Translations under genes and position numbers: made by a program
From: Phyllostachys edulis
Taxonomy: Eukaryota; Streptophyta; Magnoliopsida; Poales; Poaceae
Direction: 5' to 3'
NCBI GenBank assembly: GCA_036346405.1
Contig: CM070548.1
Location: 59,766,611 to 59,830,610, forward strand
DNA length: 64,000 bases
Part shown: in pieces, positions 34,906-46,796 of the stretch
Layout of the letters: each line of letters starts with the position of its first letter
Numbering within the stretch: the first letter of the stretch is position 1
Notes under the pieces: model-generated
The model's database searches: none
Told to the model about the DNA's origin: nothing
What the model saw: only the letters and a program-made list of their open reading frames with translations

Positions 34906-35289
34906 TGAATCACTCCACGAAATCCACCTTGCGACCTTCCGTCAGTGATGGCACATCATCTGGCGAATACTCCAACCAGCACTTTCATGATGCGGTATGG
35001 GTGATGACGACGACCCTCCTCGCCACCAACCCGTCTCTGACCAACGAAGACTCGACCCTTGCTGCCGTGAGCGGACATCCGTGGAAGTCGCCGCAGAGTG
35101 GTCGCCGTCTTGCCGCCATGAGGTCACCGCCAAGTGGTCGTCGTGCCGCCGCCAGGGTTGCCGTCGAGTGGAAATCGCGTCTTGCCGCAAAATCGCCTCA
35201 AGTGGTCCTTACACGCCGTGGGGTCGCCACGAGGGTCGTCGCCGCTAAGGTTCTCGATTTGGGAGCTCTTCGTTTTTAGGCGTGGGGAT

Positions 35290-35518
35290 GCGATCATAAG
35301 CTAAGGTTCTACTTAGCTGGCGACGCGGCAAACCGTCAACATGGGCCGACAGCAGAAACCGCCCCACGTGGATGCTGGCGTGGCCCAAAACCACTTGTTT
35401 TCGGCAGGAGGTGGATTCACATGGTATTATGAGTTCGAGGATGCAAATTAGGCGGTTTTGGAGTTCAAGGGTAATTTGGACTTGGCGCATAGTTCAAGGG
35501 TGTAAATGGACTTTTTCC
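35290..35518. repeat. MULE right terminal inverted repeat
   Basis: Counterpart of 29739-29960. The last 15 bases are the exact reverse complement of the first 15 of the left repeat apart from a C/T-run length difference. Confidence 0.85.
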
Positions 35519-36000
35519 TTAAATTTATCATCAATGAAGTTATCAAGTTGGAAAGAAAGTTTCATTAAATCCATGCTTGAAAAATCATTAGGATAAAAGT
35601 TGGCAAGGCTAAGCACTTTGTCCCTATCATAAGAAGCAAATGAATTAATAGAATTTAAACCGGACATGCAAACAAGCAACTCCATATTGATCTTGTCAAA
35701 CCGATTGTCAAGCTCTTAGAGAACATTATCAATGATGCCAATATACACTTCCCTTCTAAAATGATCATCATTTGTTTATTTTGGGTAAAAATATGATGAT
35801 CTTCCATAAGACACATATCTACCATCCGGTTTAGGAACTTTGATGCTATATTTAGTGCAAAATGATGTTACATTTTCTTAAAGGAATTCTTCCCACCCAT
35901 CGCATCTCATTTGTTGCATTCTATTCCACTTCAACAGATTTTAGCTTGACTGCCTTGCCATCTCGAAAGAAAGAAATGATATCTCTATTCCTTTTCATTT
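35519..36000 (-). pseudogene. hAT transposase, middle part
   Basis: The minus strand gives FRREVYIGIIDNV, ELDNRFDKINMELLVCMSGL and FYPNDFSSMDLMKLSFQLDN, the region before the dimerisation domain in TTF-type hAT transposases. Two in-frame stops (after YFYPK and after IIDNVL) mark decay. The protein continues at 29738 once the MULE is removed. Confidence 0.8.
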
Positions 36001-36060
36001 CAAGGATTCAACTTGCCCTACATATACAAATCACAAGCGACATTTAATTTTCCAATCCCT

Positions 36061-37428
36061 AATTGGCCAAACGCTCAAATCCAATCCATAAATTTAAATG
36101 TAAATAAGACTATGGGAGTGAGTATGGGACTTCACGTGAGCTCGGCTCCCCTATCTTGTTCTTGGTCATAGCGTCCAGCTCTTGACACTAGAATTGATTG
36201 ATGAGGTTCTTTGCTCTGCTTGCTCTGTGTTGTCTTTGGTGTGTAGCGCCTAGGTCGCCTAATGCTGCTTGATGCGGTCTTGGTGCTTGCTGCCTACCTC
36301 TGTGGTATGAAGATTAGAGAGTTGAGGGTTTGGTGAAGCATAGAGGCTAGTTGAATAACTAGATAAGTCAAGGATGGGCTTGACCTAGTTGGTTGGTGGG
36401 CTGAAAAAATGGATTAGTTCTTAGTGGGACGGTGGGGTGAAATTTGCTCAGCCCAACCAGCAGATTTGATGAGTTTTTGACTTTCATTAATATGCATTAG
36501 TTCATACTATAATACTATTGATACCTAGATAAAAAAAATTATAGTTTTTTTAGGGACCTGTGCACCAGGGGCACCCTAACGCCCCCCATGGTTTACGCGT
36601 GCAGCATACATTTCGTACAGGAGTACAATTCAAAGGCACAAGGATCCAACCTTTTTTAACTAATAAATAAATAATCGAAATCTTCAAAACTTTTTTCTTT
36701 CGGCCGTGGGTTAGCGAGTGCAGCGGATGTATACGCGACGCGGCTGAATTTTGGTTGGCCGTGTAAATGAAGGCCCGTTCCTGGCTACATGCATGATGGC
36801 TAGCCACTGAGTTTTTGTCCTAAATGTTACTCTCTATTCTTAAATACATGGCGTTGGCTAGTTATGATTTCAATTACAGGACATCAAGCTTTGTAGAACG
36901 GATGTAGCACTATTTAAAACGGTATTAATAAAAATGGTATCATCGTAGATGCAATTGTAAAAATGGTGTTCTCGTCTCGTCCGTCCCGTGGATATACGGA
37001 CGAGGCGCCACGTGACTGTCATATTGCGGCTGCAAGTATTTCTACTAATGTCATGGGCGTCGAGGCGGTGATCTTCGTAAAGACGAAAACAAGAGGGCAA
37101 CGCAAGTGGCAAGGCAAATTAAGCCACTCGGGACGTGACTGCAAACCGAACGGAGCGAGCTAACCATGCACCGCACTGCCTTCCCATATCTCGCGCAAGC
37201 ATGCATGGCCATCGCGGCATTAAGAGCAGCTCTCGGCCATCCGCCACCTGCCCCGGCGTGCGTGCACTCAATGCTCGCTCCTCTAGCTAGCTACCCGGCC
37301 GGACCATGCATGTGTATCCTCGTACTACAAATACTCGCAGAGGCTCTAGGCGTGTACGTGTGTCTAGTAACAGTGACACGACACCTTCGCACTGCAGTGA
37401 AGTATCCGGCCGCTGCAAGCACGCGCTC
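36061..37428. other. Intergenic stretch upstream of the Ole e 1-like gene
   Basis: No gene seen up to about 37150. The last 250 bases presumably hold the promoter and leader of the next gene. An in-frame ATG at 37306 is possible but gives a basic extension before the signal peptide. Confidence 0.45.
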
Positions 37429-38079
37429 ATGGCTCCTCGTCGACTCCTCCTCGCCGTCGTGCTCACGCAGCTCGGCGCGCTCTCGTGCGAGACGCCCCGC
37501 CTCAGCGGCTCCGTCACCTGCCTCGACTGCGCCCCGGGCCACGACCTCTCCGGTATGCACAGTATAAAACGTAAATAATACTAATTAGAGATATCGTCGT
37601 GAGTCGTGACATGCGCGCGTATGCACGCTTTGCATGTGTGTGTACCAGGTGTGGTGGTGGCGGTGAAATGCGGCGACGGCGACGGCGCGGGCGAGCTGCA
37701 CGCGGCGCAGACCGACGACTGCGGCAACTTCGACGTCGCCGTCCCCGCGGCGCAGGCCTTGCGGTGCGCGGCCAGGGTCCTCGGCGGCGCGGAGCAGCTC
37801 TGCGCGCCGCAGAGGATCACCGTCGCTCGCGTCGTCGCCGCCGGGCAGGAGTCTGGCTCGTACGTGCTGCGCTCCCGCCTCGCCGTCTTCACTAAGTGCG
37901 CCCCCCTAGCGACGATGGTCGCCGGCGGCGACCAGAGGCCTGCGCCTCCGATGCCCAGGCCGTCGCTGCAGACGCCGTCGAGATCTCCGTCGCGCGCTGG
38001 GCGCAGCAGCCCACCCTACGACCTGGGGCTGCCTCTCATCTACTTCTTCCCTTTCATCCCAATCATCAGCATCCCCTGA
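37429..38079 (+). CDS. Pollen Ole e 1 allergen/extensin-like secreted protein
   Basis: Predicted secreted cell-wall protein of the Ole e 1/extensin family. Its biochemical role is not established. Exons 37429-37552 and 37649-38079 join at a GT/AG intron (CG|GTATGC ... ACCAG|GT) and give 184 residues. The N-terminal MAPRRLLLAVVLTQLGALSC is a clear signal peptide. The family signature follows: GSVTCLDC, VVVAVKCGDGDG, TDDCGNFDVAVPA and paired cysteines at ALRCAARVLGGAEQLC. The C-terminal 60 residues are Pro/Ser-rich and end with a hydrophobic LPLIYFFPFIPIISIP tail, a common trait of grass members. The start was chosen at the Met directly before the signal peptide. GC content is much higher than in the surroundings, as is usual for grass genes. 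Confidence 0.88.
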
Positions 38080-38796
38080 ATGAACCTAGCGTACGTCGTG
38101 CTTGCAGTACTCTTTACTATTTTCTTCCGATCAAGTTTGCAGTAATTTTTAGTTACCTATGGCTCTGTACGCACGTGTAAACATCAACCAATAATGCAAG
38201 AGAGCATCTGTTCCAGAACCTTACGGGTGTAATATTGTTTCCATTAAATCTAATTGTATCGTATCGTTCAAATGTGGGAAATAACTTTCTGCATTTCAGA
38301 TAAGAAATAAGTATAGAGCTAACTGGGAGCTAACATGGTCCAGGCTCTGCCTGCTCAAACTGCAACCTGAAATAAGGACGCGACAGTAGGACAGAAAGTC
38401 TGAGCAGAGAGCTTCTCCATCAGCCATTACTAATGGAACGTACACAGCTGTTGTATTGTACTTCACCACATCAGCTGTGCAGTCCTTCACAACAAGTGCC
38501 AGCATATCTGGCTTTGGATAGCAACACATTTAACTTCGAAACGACAAAATCCAATTAAAATCAAGTCTCGACATATGGTTTCAAGTCCAGGTTCCAGCGA
38601 ACATGAAACATCACATAAGATTTCGAGGCAATGGCTCAGCACACTAAAGCAGCCCATTCTCAAAGATTTCGTCACTCTCCCCAGTAAAATTCTCCAGAAA
38701 TTGCGGCAAGAAGCCAATCTTATGCGCTAGGAGATACCACAATAAAGAACCTTATGCTTGGCAGGTCTTACTGCAAACACGGGCGATGGTGTCAAT
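38080..38796. other. Interval holding the 3' ends of the Ole e 1-like gene and RAR1
   Basis: The two genes converge here. No further gene was recognised. The probable RAR1 3'UTR runs leftwards from 38796. Confidence 0.5.
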
Positions 38797-41700
38797 TCAA
38801 GCGGCATCAGCGTTGTGCCACCCCTTTGTGCATGGAGGTATCTCCATAAACTCATCAAACTCCTTGACATGAATATCACAGCATTTCCACTGCAAGAACA
38901 GATGCAGGACTTAGTGATGGGCTGATGGCAAAAGTAAGGGATTTATTGAAGACGAATGAACATGAAAATTTAGAACTAATGCATACCCCTCTCATCCTGT
39001 CATGGAAAACTGCAGGACCTGGATGGTATTCGCATGCAGCATCATGATTATCCTTCTCCTTGTAAGTTTTACCGCATCCTTTGTTCTTACAAACCCTTGG
39101 CTCATTCAGATCAATTTTTTTCTTTGGTGGTGGAACTGAGGGTTTCTCAACAGGTTCCATGTTTGTACCATTGGTAGCAGCTGGTTTTTGTGCCTTGGGC
39201 TCTGATCCTGAAAATACATCGATGCATAGTCCATTCGATGAATAGTTTTATAGTTTATGCTTGTGTGTTAAGTGTGTAGAACGGCAACAAATATGACGAG
39301 AGTTTTTTTACTAAACATATATGTGTAGAACAGCAACCGTTAACATCCATAAAAGGGAAACTAGTCAGCTGCATTGAAGCAAAATGCCCATAAACGCAAA
39401 CTCACCATGGTCAGAGCAAAAAGAAACCTGATGGCATCTTGAGCAGGCATCGGCTCCCACACCCTGCTTAGAAGACTGGATTGGAGCTGCCTTTGGAGGG
39501 TTAGCAGAAACAGGTTTTGTGACTGGTTTTTCAGTTGTATGCTTCCCTGTTGTGCATCTACACCACGGTAGAGCATGCGATCAGTTATGTTTGATTTTGC
39601 CAAAATATAACAGGTCATGGAAGATGATATTTTAAGTAAGGATGGTGTGGTCTAGAATGAGAAAAAGGCATTGATTAAATTTAAAACTGGAATATTGGCC
39701 AGATTTGAGACAAAATAGTTTCTTATGAATGATAATACAAAGACATCAGTTCAGGTTTTATTCACCAGCAAATTACAGCCATATTTCTGGACCTCCCTTA
39801 TAAGTAGAATAACTTTCTTGAGCCAATTCAAGCTGATTTTACTAGAGAAATTGCTCGTTGGTCTGTCACTTAACCTTAACCATCTGAACTGAACTCTGAA
39901 GTATTTTTGGTCAACTATTGCCTATGCCTCTTACTGTTGGTAACTTATGCCACTGATGGAGACATATAACCATCTGAAGTAATTTTACTCATCCATTTCC
40001 TATGCTTCTTAATGTTGTTAACTTATGTCACTTCATAGTCTATGGTGACATATTGCAGTTTACAAATCTAAGTAAAAAAACATAAAATAGACCTGGGTAG
40101 ATCATCTAAATGCATAATTAATTTCGGAAGCAGGGTCTTTAATATTCTGGCCAATTATTAACACCAAACTATCAAAGATTTGAAGGGCATATGTGGTCTG
40201 CCAATACTTTTAAGGCAAAATTAGGTTCTGGACACTGCATTTGGTTGGCATATGCTGGGAGTCTGGGACACACCGCAAAATTGATAATTTGCTGATGGAC
40301 ACTAAAAAATCATTGTGATTTGCTGGAACACACTAGACCGATTAAAATATTATTATTTTGAAATTTAGGAGAGAAGAGAGGTGAAAAGTCCAATTTACCT
40401 TCAAAGAGAGAGAGGAGAAGAGAGAGGGGAAGGCACTAACGGGTGGGTTCAATTGACTTCCAAGAGCAAATAGGACTTCTCATTCCTTTCTCTCCTAAAT
40501 TTCAAAACAATATTTTTTAATCAGTACGATGTATTCAGCAAATGACCACGATTTTAACTATCATCATCGAATTATCGATTTTGTGATGTCTCTCAGCAAA
40601 TACCAATCAAGTGTGGTTTCAGGAGCCAAGTTTGCCTACTTTTAATGTTCACGTTGTGAAGTAGCCAAAGCACTAGCATATGCTGCATTTTGCATATTTC
40701 ACTAAGTAAAATAAATACCCGCAAGACCTCAAAAGTTAAAAAAAAAACATACAAGAAATCTGTTTAGCCTACAAGCTATTTTCTACCCCCATCTTATTGA
40801 CGACCATGCTTGTGGCGATGCAGAGCACGGAGGAGGCCATCTCCTTCCACCGTGGCGGCTCGACCTCGTCGCCCCTCCAGCGCCTCGTCCCGGACACAGT
40901 GTCCTCCTCGACCACTCCTCCGCCTCCTCGCCACCTTCAACAGCCGCCCCGTCCCCCATCTCGATCCCCAACGCCAGCCATGCCCGAAACCACCCCAATC
41001 TCGAGCCCACCATCTGCGCCTCCCAAGGCCAGGCCGCTCCACTCGCCAGAAGACCTCACATTGCCGTCATGAGCGTGGCCCTCCTCTGGGGTCTTGACGC
41101 CGTCGCGCCATGGTCGCCTCTTGCCTCTTGGAGCTCATCCCTTCGCCGAGATCAACGCTTGCTGCTCGCACGCCGCTATGACGGAACCCTCATCTGCCAA
41201 TGGCCGAAAGCGGGTAAAGGGGTGAAAACGGATCGGATCTGAGACGGATAATGGCTCGCCATATTTGTTTTCATATTTTTTAGGATCGAATACTGAAAAG
41301 GCGAATCTGAATCAAAAGCGAATCTGATCGTAGATATTTTTGAAACATGAAAACTCCTTAAATTGTATGCCATAAATTAACGAAAACATATAACTAGTTT
41401 ATTTGATGCAAACATTCATGAATTATTCATATTTTCAAGAACCACACATAATATTGACACTAGCAAAATCGCATTAACTAGTTCATTACAAACATAACAC
41501 TTAGTTTAACATATTTAGCTCATAAGTCATAACTCACAAAGTCACAAGTCATCACACATTCACACTTAGTTCATCACATATATATATAAAACTTAGTTCA
41601 CACTAACATTGATCGGGCTAGATGGTTAATTTATCAAGAAATAGTGTAACATCCCAAAGTATGTTACCAAAAATAAAATTAATAAAGTTATTATTTTATT

Positions 41701-44700
41701 AGATTTTATGAGATTTAAAAGAGTTTTCTTGGTTAAAAAAAAAATAATAAAATAAAGTCAATTATTTAATTTCCTTATTTTTAATGTCAAAAATAAAATT
41801 TATTGAGTTTTACGGGATTTTATTGAATTTAAAGTGAAAATGGAATTTTAATTAATTTCTTGAATTTTCTGGATTTTAAAAGGTTTTCCTATTTTTCAGA
41901 AATTTAAAATAATTTATGTGCAAAAATAAAAACTAAATTTAAGTTGGAATTAATTTAATTAAGCTCAAAATAATTCAAGGAATTTCGTGATTTTTTTAGA
42001 ATTTTTTAACTCTATTTGCTATTTTCTAAAAGGCTATTTGATTTGTTGCATTTTAAAATTCGAAATCATTTAAAATCTCATTTTCTTTTTGGGCCAAAAT
42101 CCGGATATCAGGACATCATCTTATCCTGGATAATCCGTATTAAGTATCAAATATCCATGAGATAGCATCCGTTCCGTAGAAAAAAAAAAAAAAGCGAATT
42201 AGTTTAGATCCGAAAATTATCGAGATAATCCGAATCCGTTTTAAATGCGGATCGATTGGAAACTATCCGATCCGTTTTCACCCATCTGAATGGGGTGGCC
42301 TCGCAAACCTAGCGGTAAAGTTTCGTGACTCGGCCACCATTGAGCCCTAAATGCTCCAAGACTTGGAGGGTCGGCCGGAGTTGAGGTGGAGGGATGGCGT
42401 TGGTGGATGTAGGTGTGGAGGGTAGAGGAGGAGGCGAGAGAGAGAGGCGAAGGGCGAATGGCCGAGGCCACTAGCCGGCAGAGGGCAGCCAGGGAACTGG
42501 GGAGGAGAGAGGCGAAGCCGGGCGAGGCCAGGCGTCTTGGCCTAGACCGTGTGGAGGGTTGAGCCGGGAGTTGGGTGTGGTGGAGGGGATGGCGTCCGGG
42601 TGGATGTATGTGTGGAGGGAATAGAGCAAGAGCGAGGGGAGGTGGAGAGCCATGGGATGGAGATTGGGGAAGAAGAATGGTAACCCTTATAACCCCCCCC
42701 CCCCCCGGGCCAGCTAGGTGTGATGAGTCAACAGCCTATGTGGCAAAACCAGGCCGAACGGACGCCACGTCCGCAATACCACCGCACGAAACAGCCTTAG
42801 GGGTAGGTTGTCCGGTTTTGCAACTTCGGGGTGTCAAAAGTCCGGTTTTTTAGTTCAGGGGGTTAGGTGTCCGCATGTCGATACTTGAGGGGGTAAAATG
42901 GACTTCTTCCTTTTCTAAATTGCAAGAATCTGTTCATTTGGTAGTGTAGCATAATGATAGTGCATGGACCAAACCAGGTAATGACATCGGCAGAAATCTC
43001 ATTGTCACATGAACATATAGAATTATTGATGTACTGTACAACAATACAGACTTCAATTGAATCCAATAAAATGCAAACATGTTTTCCCTTTTCAGACAGT
43101 AGTACCCTACAGAAATAACAACCAACATATGTTTATAAGTGACCCCCACTGCTCTATCATATAAGAAACTAGACATTCCAAGTTCCCACAATATCTAAAG
43201 AAGGAAATCAGCAGAAAATCTTATGGTAGGGTCACTGATCATGATCAAGCCAACTTCAAATACCACATCCACATTTATTCTACCATAAAAATAGCCAAAG
43301 GGTGTGCAAATCTAACTTACAATGCATCAGGAATGCAAAAGTACTAGAGGAAACCAGACTTGTTGATAACTGCATCTTTACCAAGCTTAAATTTGCATCC
43401 ATGCCACCGTACATGACAACACATATGTGATTATGTTGTCAATGCATGCTGTGGGAGGGATCCTTACCCAGGAATAGCCAAAAATAAGGTAAAATCGTGG
43501 CTTCTTTGCTTGCAACAGCTCCACTCTTTCATGCCATCATGAAATATAGGCTGAAAAAATAGATCTTAGATAACCTATGGTTCTTTCCAACACAGAAATA
43601 ACCTCTCAATCACGGAAACACTTACTCCCTGCAAGAAAACAGGGGGGGACCTGTCAGAACACTAATAGTGAAAACTAGGAAATGAGCGTTGTAATTGGCA
43701 GTAGACATGGAAGCAAATGCAGAGTTAAATATATTTTCTAAATCGTTTGGTTTAAAAAACAGGAATCAAGTTTGTCAGGTCAGAGAAGCATAAATACATG
43801 TATAAGTTATTCTCTTGTACTGAATTGTTCCTATTTTATTTGTACAGGACTACAGGTGTTTACTATGTGACAATCTTATATGTATAACCAATATTTTGTA
43901 TCACCTTGTCACCATATGAACATTATTGCATCTAATAGAACAACTTTCAAGATCAATTGCAGTAACAAGTGGTTCGCACTGGTGCTTACTGCTTAGAGAT
44001 CTGTCGACTCTGGGATCGCCTCAAAGATAGTGGTTGCAGTTGAGCAATTTGATTTGAATGAAAAGATACAAAAGATAATTGCTACTTTGCTATTCCTAGA
44101 AGAACATGTAGTTATTTTTTCCTTGTCTTGCAGTTAATTCTTGCATTGCTATGAAAACATTGCAGCATACCAACTAGAGTTATTCACATAGAACATTGCA
44201 ATGGTCACAAAAAATGTGTTGCAATGGTTGTTATTCTACTAGAAATGCCCAAAGAAAAACACAGGTACCTGATCCCTGCAAATGCCCAGAGAAAAAAGGG
44301 AGAAAAAACTATATTACCATATTATTACGAATTAATTAACTTTATCTAATCTCTGAAAGAAAAGGTACTCCCATGCCTTTTTTCCCTTTTCCTTTTCCTT
44401 TTCCTTTTCTTGAATAGTCATGTGACCAATCTCGAGAAGAAGAAAACCTTCCACACAGTTGTCTCATGCATCGCACACGATGCCTCATCAACAGACAACT
44501 TACAGCAATCATCACCCCAGCCCAAAGAACAAAAATCCCAATGCTTTGCCTGCACCTACTTAGAGTCCCTTTTGCCAATGCCATCAGCAGCAGCTTCTGA
44601 TTGAATCATGTCATCCCCCAGGCACGTATTACCGATCTACCATCATCCAGTGGAATCTCTGGAATCTACCCATCTCTATTACAATGAGTGGGATGGATTT

Positions 44701-45190
44701 TAATGTCTGCAACATATAGCGCTACCACCCGATTCGCCTCTAACAGTGCCATCAAGAGCACGCACTTAGCAATTGTTCGGACGGACTTCAATTTGTACAG
44801 CACAACAGCTACCCAAATTCGTGTCTTACGCCGTCTCCACAGCTACCCAAATTCGTGTCTTACGCCGTCTCCGAAGGCACCTAAAAGCCCTTGGCCCGGA
44901 CTACACCCTAAGCCTTAGCATAAGGCTTGCAAGGTTCTGAGGCGAGATCAAAGAAGCGTGCCTAGGGGTTAGAACCGCGGGGCCGGTCACATGAACTCGG
45001 AGAAGGAAGGCGCCGCCTACTTCTTCCATGATCCACCGGGGTTTTTTTTTGGGTTGGGGGGAGCTTACGGAGGGTGGTAGTGGCAGGAGCCGTCGGGGTT
45101 GTCGTCGTCGGTAAACATGGCGTCGCAGCCCATCCGCTGGCACCGCACCGGCGCGGGCGCGGCGCCGCTCCTCTCCGCCTCCGTCGACAT
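38797..45190 (-). CDS. RAR1: RAR1, CHORD-containing immune co-chaperone
   Basis: Zinc-binding CHORD protein that works with SGT1 and HSP90 to stabilise NLR resistance proteins in the cytosol and nucleus. Minus-strand exons: 45069-45190, 43468-43550, 39406-39557, 38987-39207 and 38797-38889. CHORD-I spans exons 1-2 (RCQRMGCDAMFTDDDNPDGS, FHDGMKEWSCCKQRSHDF). The plant CCCH linker is in exon 3 (CSRCHQ..FCSDHG). CHORD-II spans exons 4-5 (RVCKNKGCGKTYKEKDNHDA, then WKCCDIHVKEFDEFMEIPPC) and ends CTKGWHNADAA-stop. Total is about 223 residues, typical for the family. All junctions agree in phase except exon 1/2, where exon 1 leaves two bases and exon 2 starts in frame; one extra G before the donor would fix it, so an assembly indel is likely. 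Intron 2 (3.9 kb) is full of transposon debris. Confidence 0.93.
39558..43467 (-). other. RAR1 intron 2 with transposon debris
   Basis: 3.9-kb intron. From about 40380 to 40560 it has a palindromic-looking patch (AGTCCAATTTACC / GGAGAGAAGAG words). At 40800-41170 and 42290-42660 are GC-rich blocks flanking a hAT-like element. At 42780-42920 is a MULE-terminus-like stretch (GGGGTAAAATGGACTTCTTCC-type, 20 bases or fewer shared). A poly-C run lies at about 42690-42706. Confidence 0.7.
41217..42282. mobile_element. hAT-like element inside RAR1 intron 2
   Basis: The ends are inverted: GGGGTGAAAACGGATCGGAT at the left and ATCCGATCCGTTTTCACCC at the right, a common grass hAT terminus. AT-rich interior without transposase. 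At about 41646 it holds an LTR-like start (TGTAACATCCCAAAG), a probable nested gypsy LTR fragment. The 8-bp duplication could not be recognised. Confidence 0.65.
43551..45068 (-). other. RAR1 intron 1
   Basis: 1.5 kb, no gene seen. It holds a CCTTTT-type simple repeat at about 44375-44410 and two tandem 39-bp copies containing CTACCCAAATTCGTGTCTTA at about 44808-44885. Confidence 0.7.
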
Positions 45191-46796
45191 CGCGATGTTC
45201 TCTCTGGCGCGCGGGCGAGCTCGCTCTGGAAGATCTGTGTCCCTCTCTCTCTCTCTGTGTGTCTCAGCGGCCTCCTACCTCTTCCGACGCACGGAATAAA
45301 GAGCGTGCGTTTCGACCGAGTGGAGCCTCTTCTGGGTTCGGCTCGGACGCGGTGATGGAACCGGACCCGGAACCTGGCTCGCGGCCGGAGATGATTTTCT
45401 TCAGGTTTTCTTTTCTTGTCTTATCTTTTTCTTTTGGGAATTTGGGAATTGATAGACACGTCCGAACTCATCCATCCAATCGTACGCTCCTACTACATAC
45501 AGCTGAATTTTTTTTGCCGTATTACCACCTTTTTCGCCACATATTTAAAGGAATAACCATCTTTAAAATTTATTTGCAAATATAGCCACTTCATCATCTC
45601 GGCGTGTGGCGGCGTCTCGCCGCCAAACCACGTCGCTTTTTCTTTGTCAGACCATCGTGTGGCAACCATTGCCTTGACGATCGCCGTATGGGAACGCTAC
45701 ACACGTCACCGCCATATGCTCGCCTGCTGTAGAAATTAGGGTTTAAGCCGATTAGGGTTTCGACGGTATTTGTAGAAATTTTAAAATATAACAAATGAGT
45801 TCAAAAACTAATGAAATTTTATATGGAGCCTCCCGACACAATGTACTTGTTTGTGTAAATTTTTTATAATTTAATTTGTTCAGATTTTTTCTCGCAATTT
45901 CATATAAGTGTCTTGTTTATGCGAATTTTTAAATGTAGAAAATGAGCTCCAAAAAGTATGAATTTTATTTTGAAGGCTCCTCACGCAGTGGACTTGATTG
46001 TGTAATGTTTTTGACAATTTTATATGTGTTCTAGAATTATCTCGAAAATTTGGGATTTAGGTCGCAGAAATTAGGGTTTCATGATTTTATGTAACTTGGA
46101 TTGTATGACAAAAAACTGCATTACAACTCCATTGGAGATGTCGATATACAATATGGCGTAGGAGTATACACATAACAACCAAAAAACACGTACAAATATA
46201 GCAAAACACAATATGAATACCAATATACCAAAACATAATCGTATAACACGGGACACAATATGACTCACTCGTTTGAGTCACTACCCTCTGCTCGTTGCGG
46301 CTGCGGCTGCCTCCATGTGCGCTTGGATGTTCTGCGTCGGGCGTGTCCTGGGATACGTGAGCCGGTCCGGAAAGCGTGTGTCGGCTCGAAGGGGATATCA
46401 AGACCGTTGAGTGGGCGGAGGTGGACTAGTCGGTTGAGTCTGGCCCAGTAGAGTCTGGTAAGCGTACATGTCGTCCTGATGAGGCATGCCGACCTGGGGG
46501 ACACATCCGACGAATTCATGAGCGACAGACTCCATAAATTAACTTTCGAAGTGCGATGCAACCCCGGTTAAGCGGATGAGCTCGGCCTTGGGCGTCGCGG
46601 TGGGACAAAGAACCGAGGAGCTCGCCTGCGTACACTCCAAACCCTCTCTACCATGGTTCAAACCCTGACAGTGTGTACTGCCCCCTGCTAGGAGCTAGGA
46701 GGCACGTATCGTCATCATCAGTCGACGTAAACTGGCCGTCACCGCCACGGTTAACTGAAGGCTGCAAGATGGAATGATGTTAGTAGAAATAAGCAC
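45191..46796. other. RAR1 leader/promoter and intergenic sequence
   Basis: A CT microsatellite in the presumed RAR1 leader (45243-45262) and an AAACCCTAA-type telo-like word read on the minus strand near 45738-45758. From 45780 the sequence is AT-rich. A short minus-strand frame at 46265-46561 has no recognised product. Confidence 0.45.

Larger units (their letters stand above)
29739..35518 (+). mobile_element. Mutator-like transposable element (MULE), 5780 bp
   Basis: Perfect 9-bp target duplication TTAAATTTA at 29730-29738 and 35519-35527. The terminal inverted repeats begin GGAAAAAGTCCATTT and extend for about 200 bases (29739-29960 and 35290-35518). It contains a MuDR-type transposase on the plus strand and a second ORF on the minus strand, convergent like mudrA and mudrB. 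It interrupts the hAT transposase. Confidence 0.92.
27772..36060 (-). mobile_element. Decayed TTF-type hAT element hosting two later insertions
   Basis: The left end CAGTGGTAGAGCCAGGAATT matches the usual CAGTGGCGGAGC-type plant hAT terminus. Transposase pieces on the minus strand occur at 35519-36000 and 29440-29738 and are contiguous once the 29739-35518 insertion is removed. The CACTA element at 27966-29434 lies in its 3' part. The right terminus was not found, so the right limit is approximate. Confidence 0.6.

Noticed and set aside
37287..37560. Minus-strand frames opposite the Ole e 1-like gene
   Set aside because: Antisense shadows of the high-GC exon. The sense strand has a signal peptide, splice sites and the family cysteines.
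40380..40560. Near-palindromic patch in RAR1 intron 2 taken as a complete MITE
   Set aside because: Inverted words are visible, but neither clean ends nor a target duplication could be found.
46265..46561. 98-residue minus-strand frame upstream of the gypsy element
   Set aside because: It slightly recalls transposon-associated proteins, but no motif could be named with confidence.
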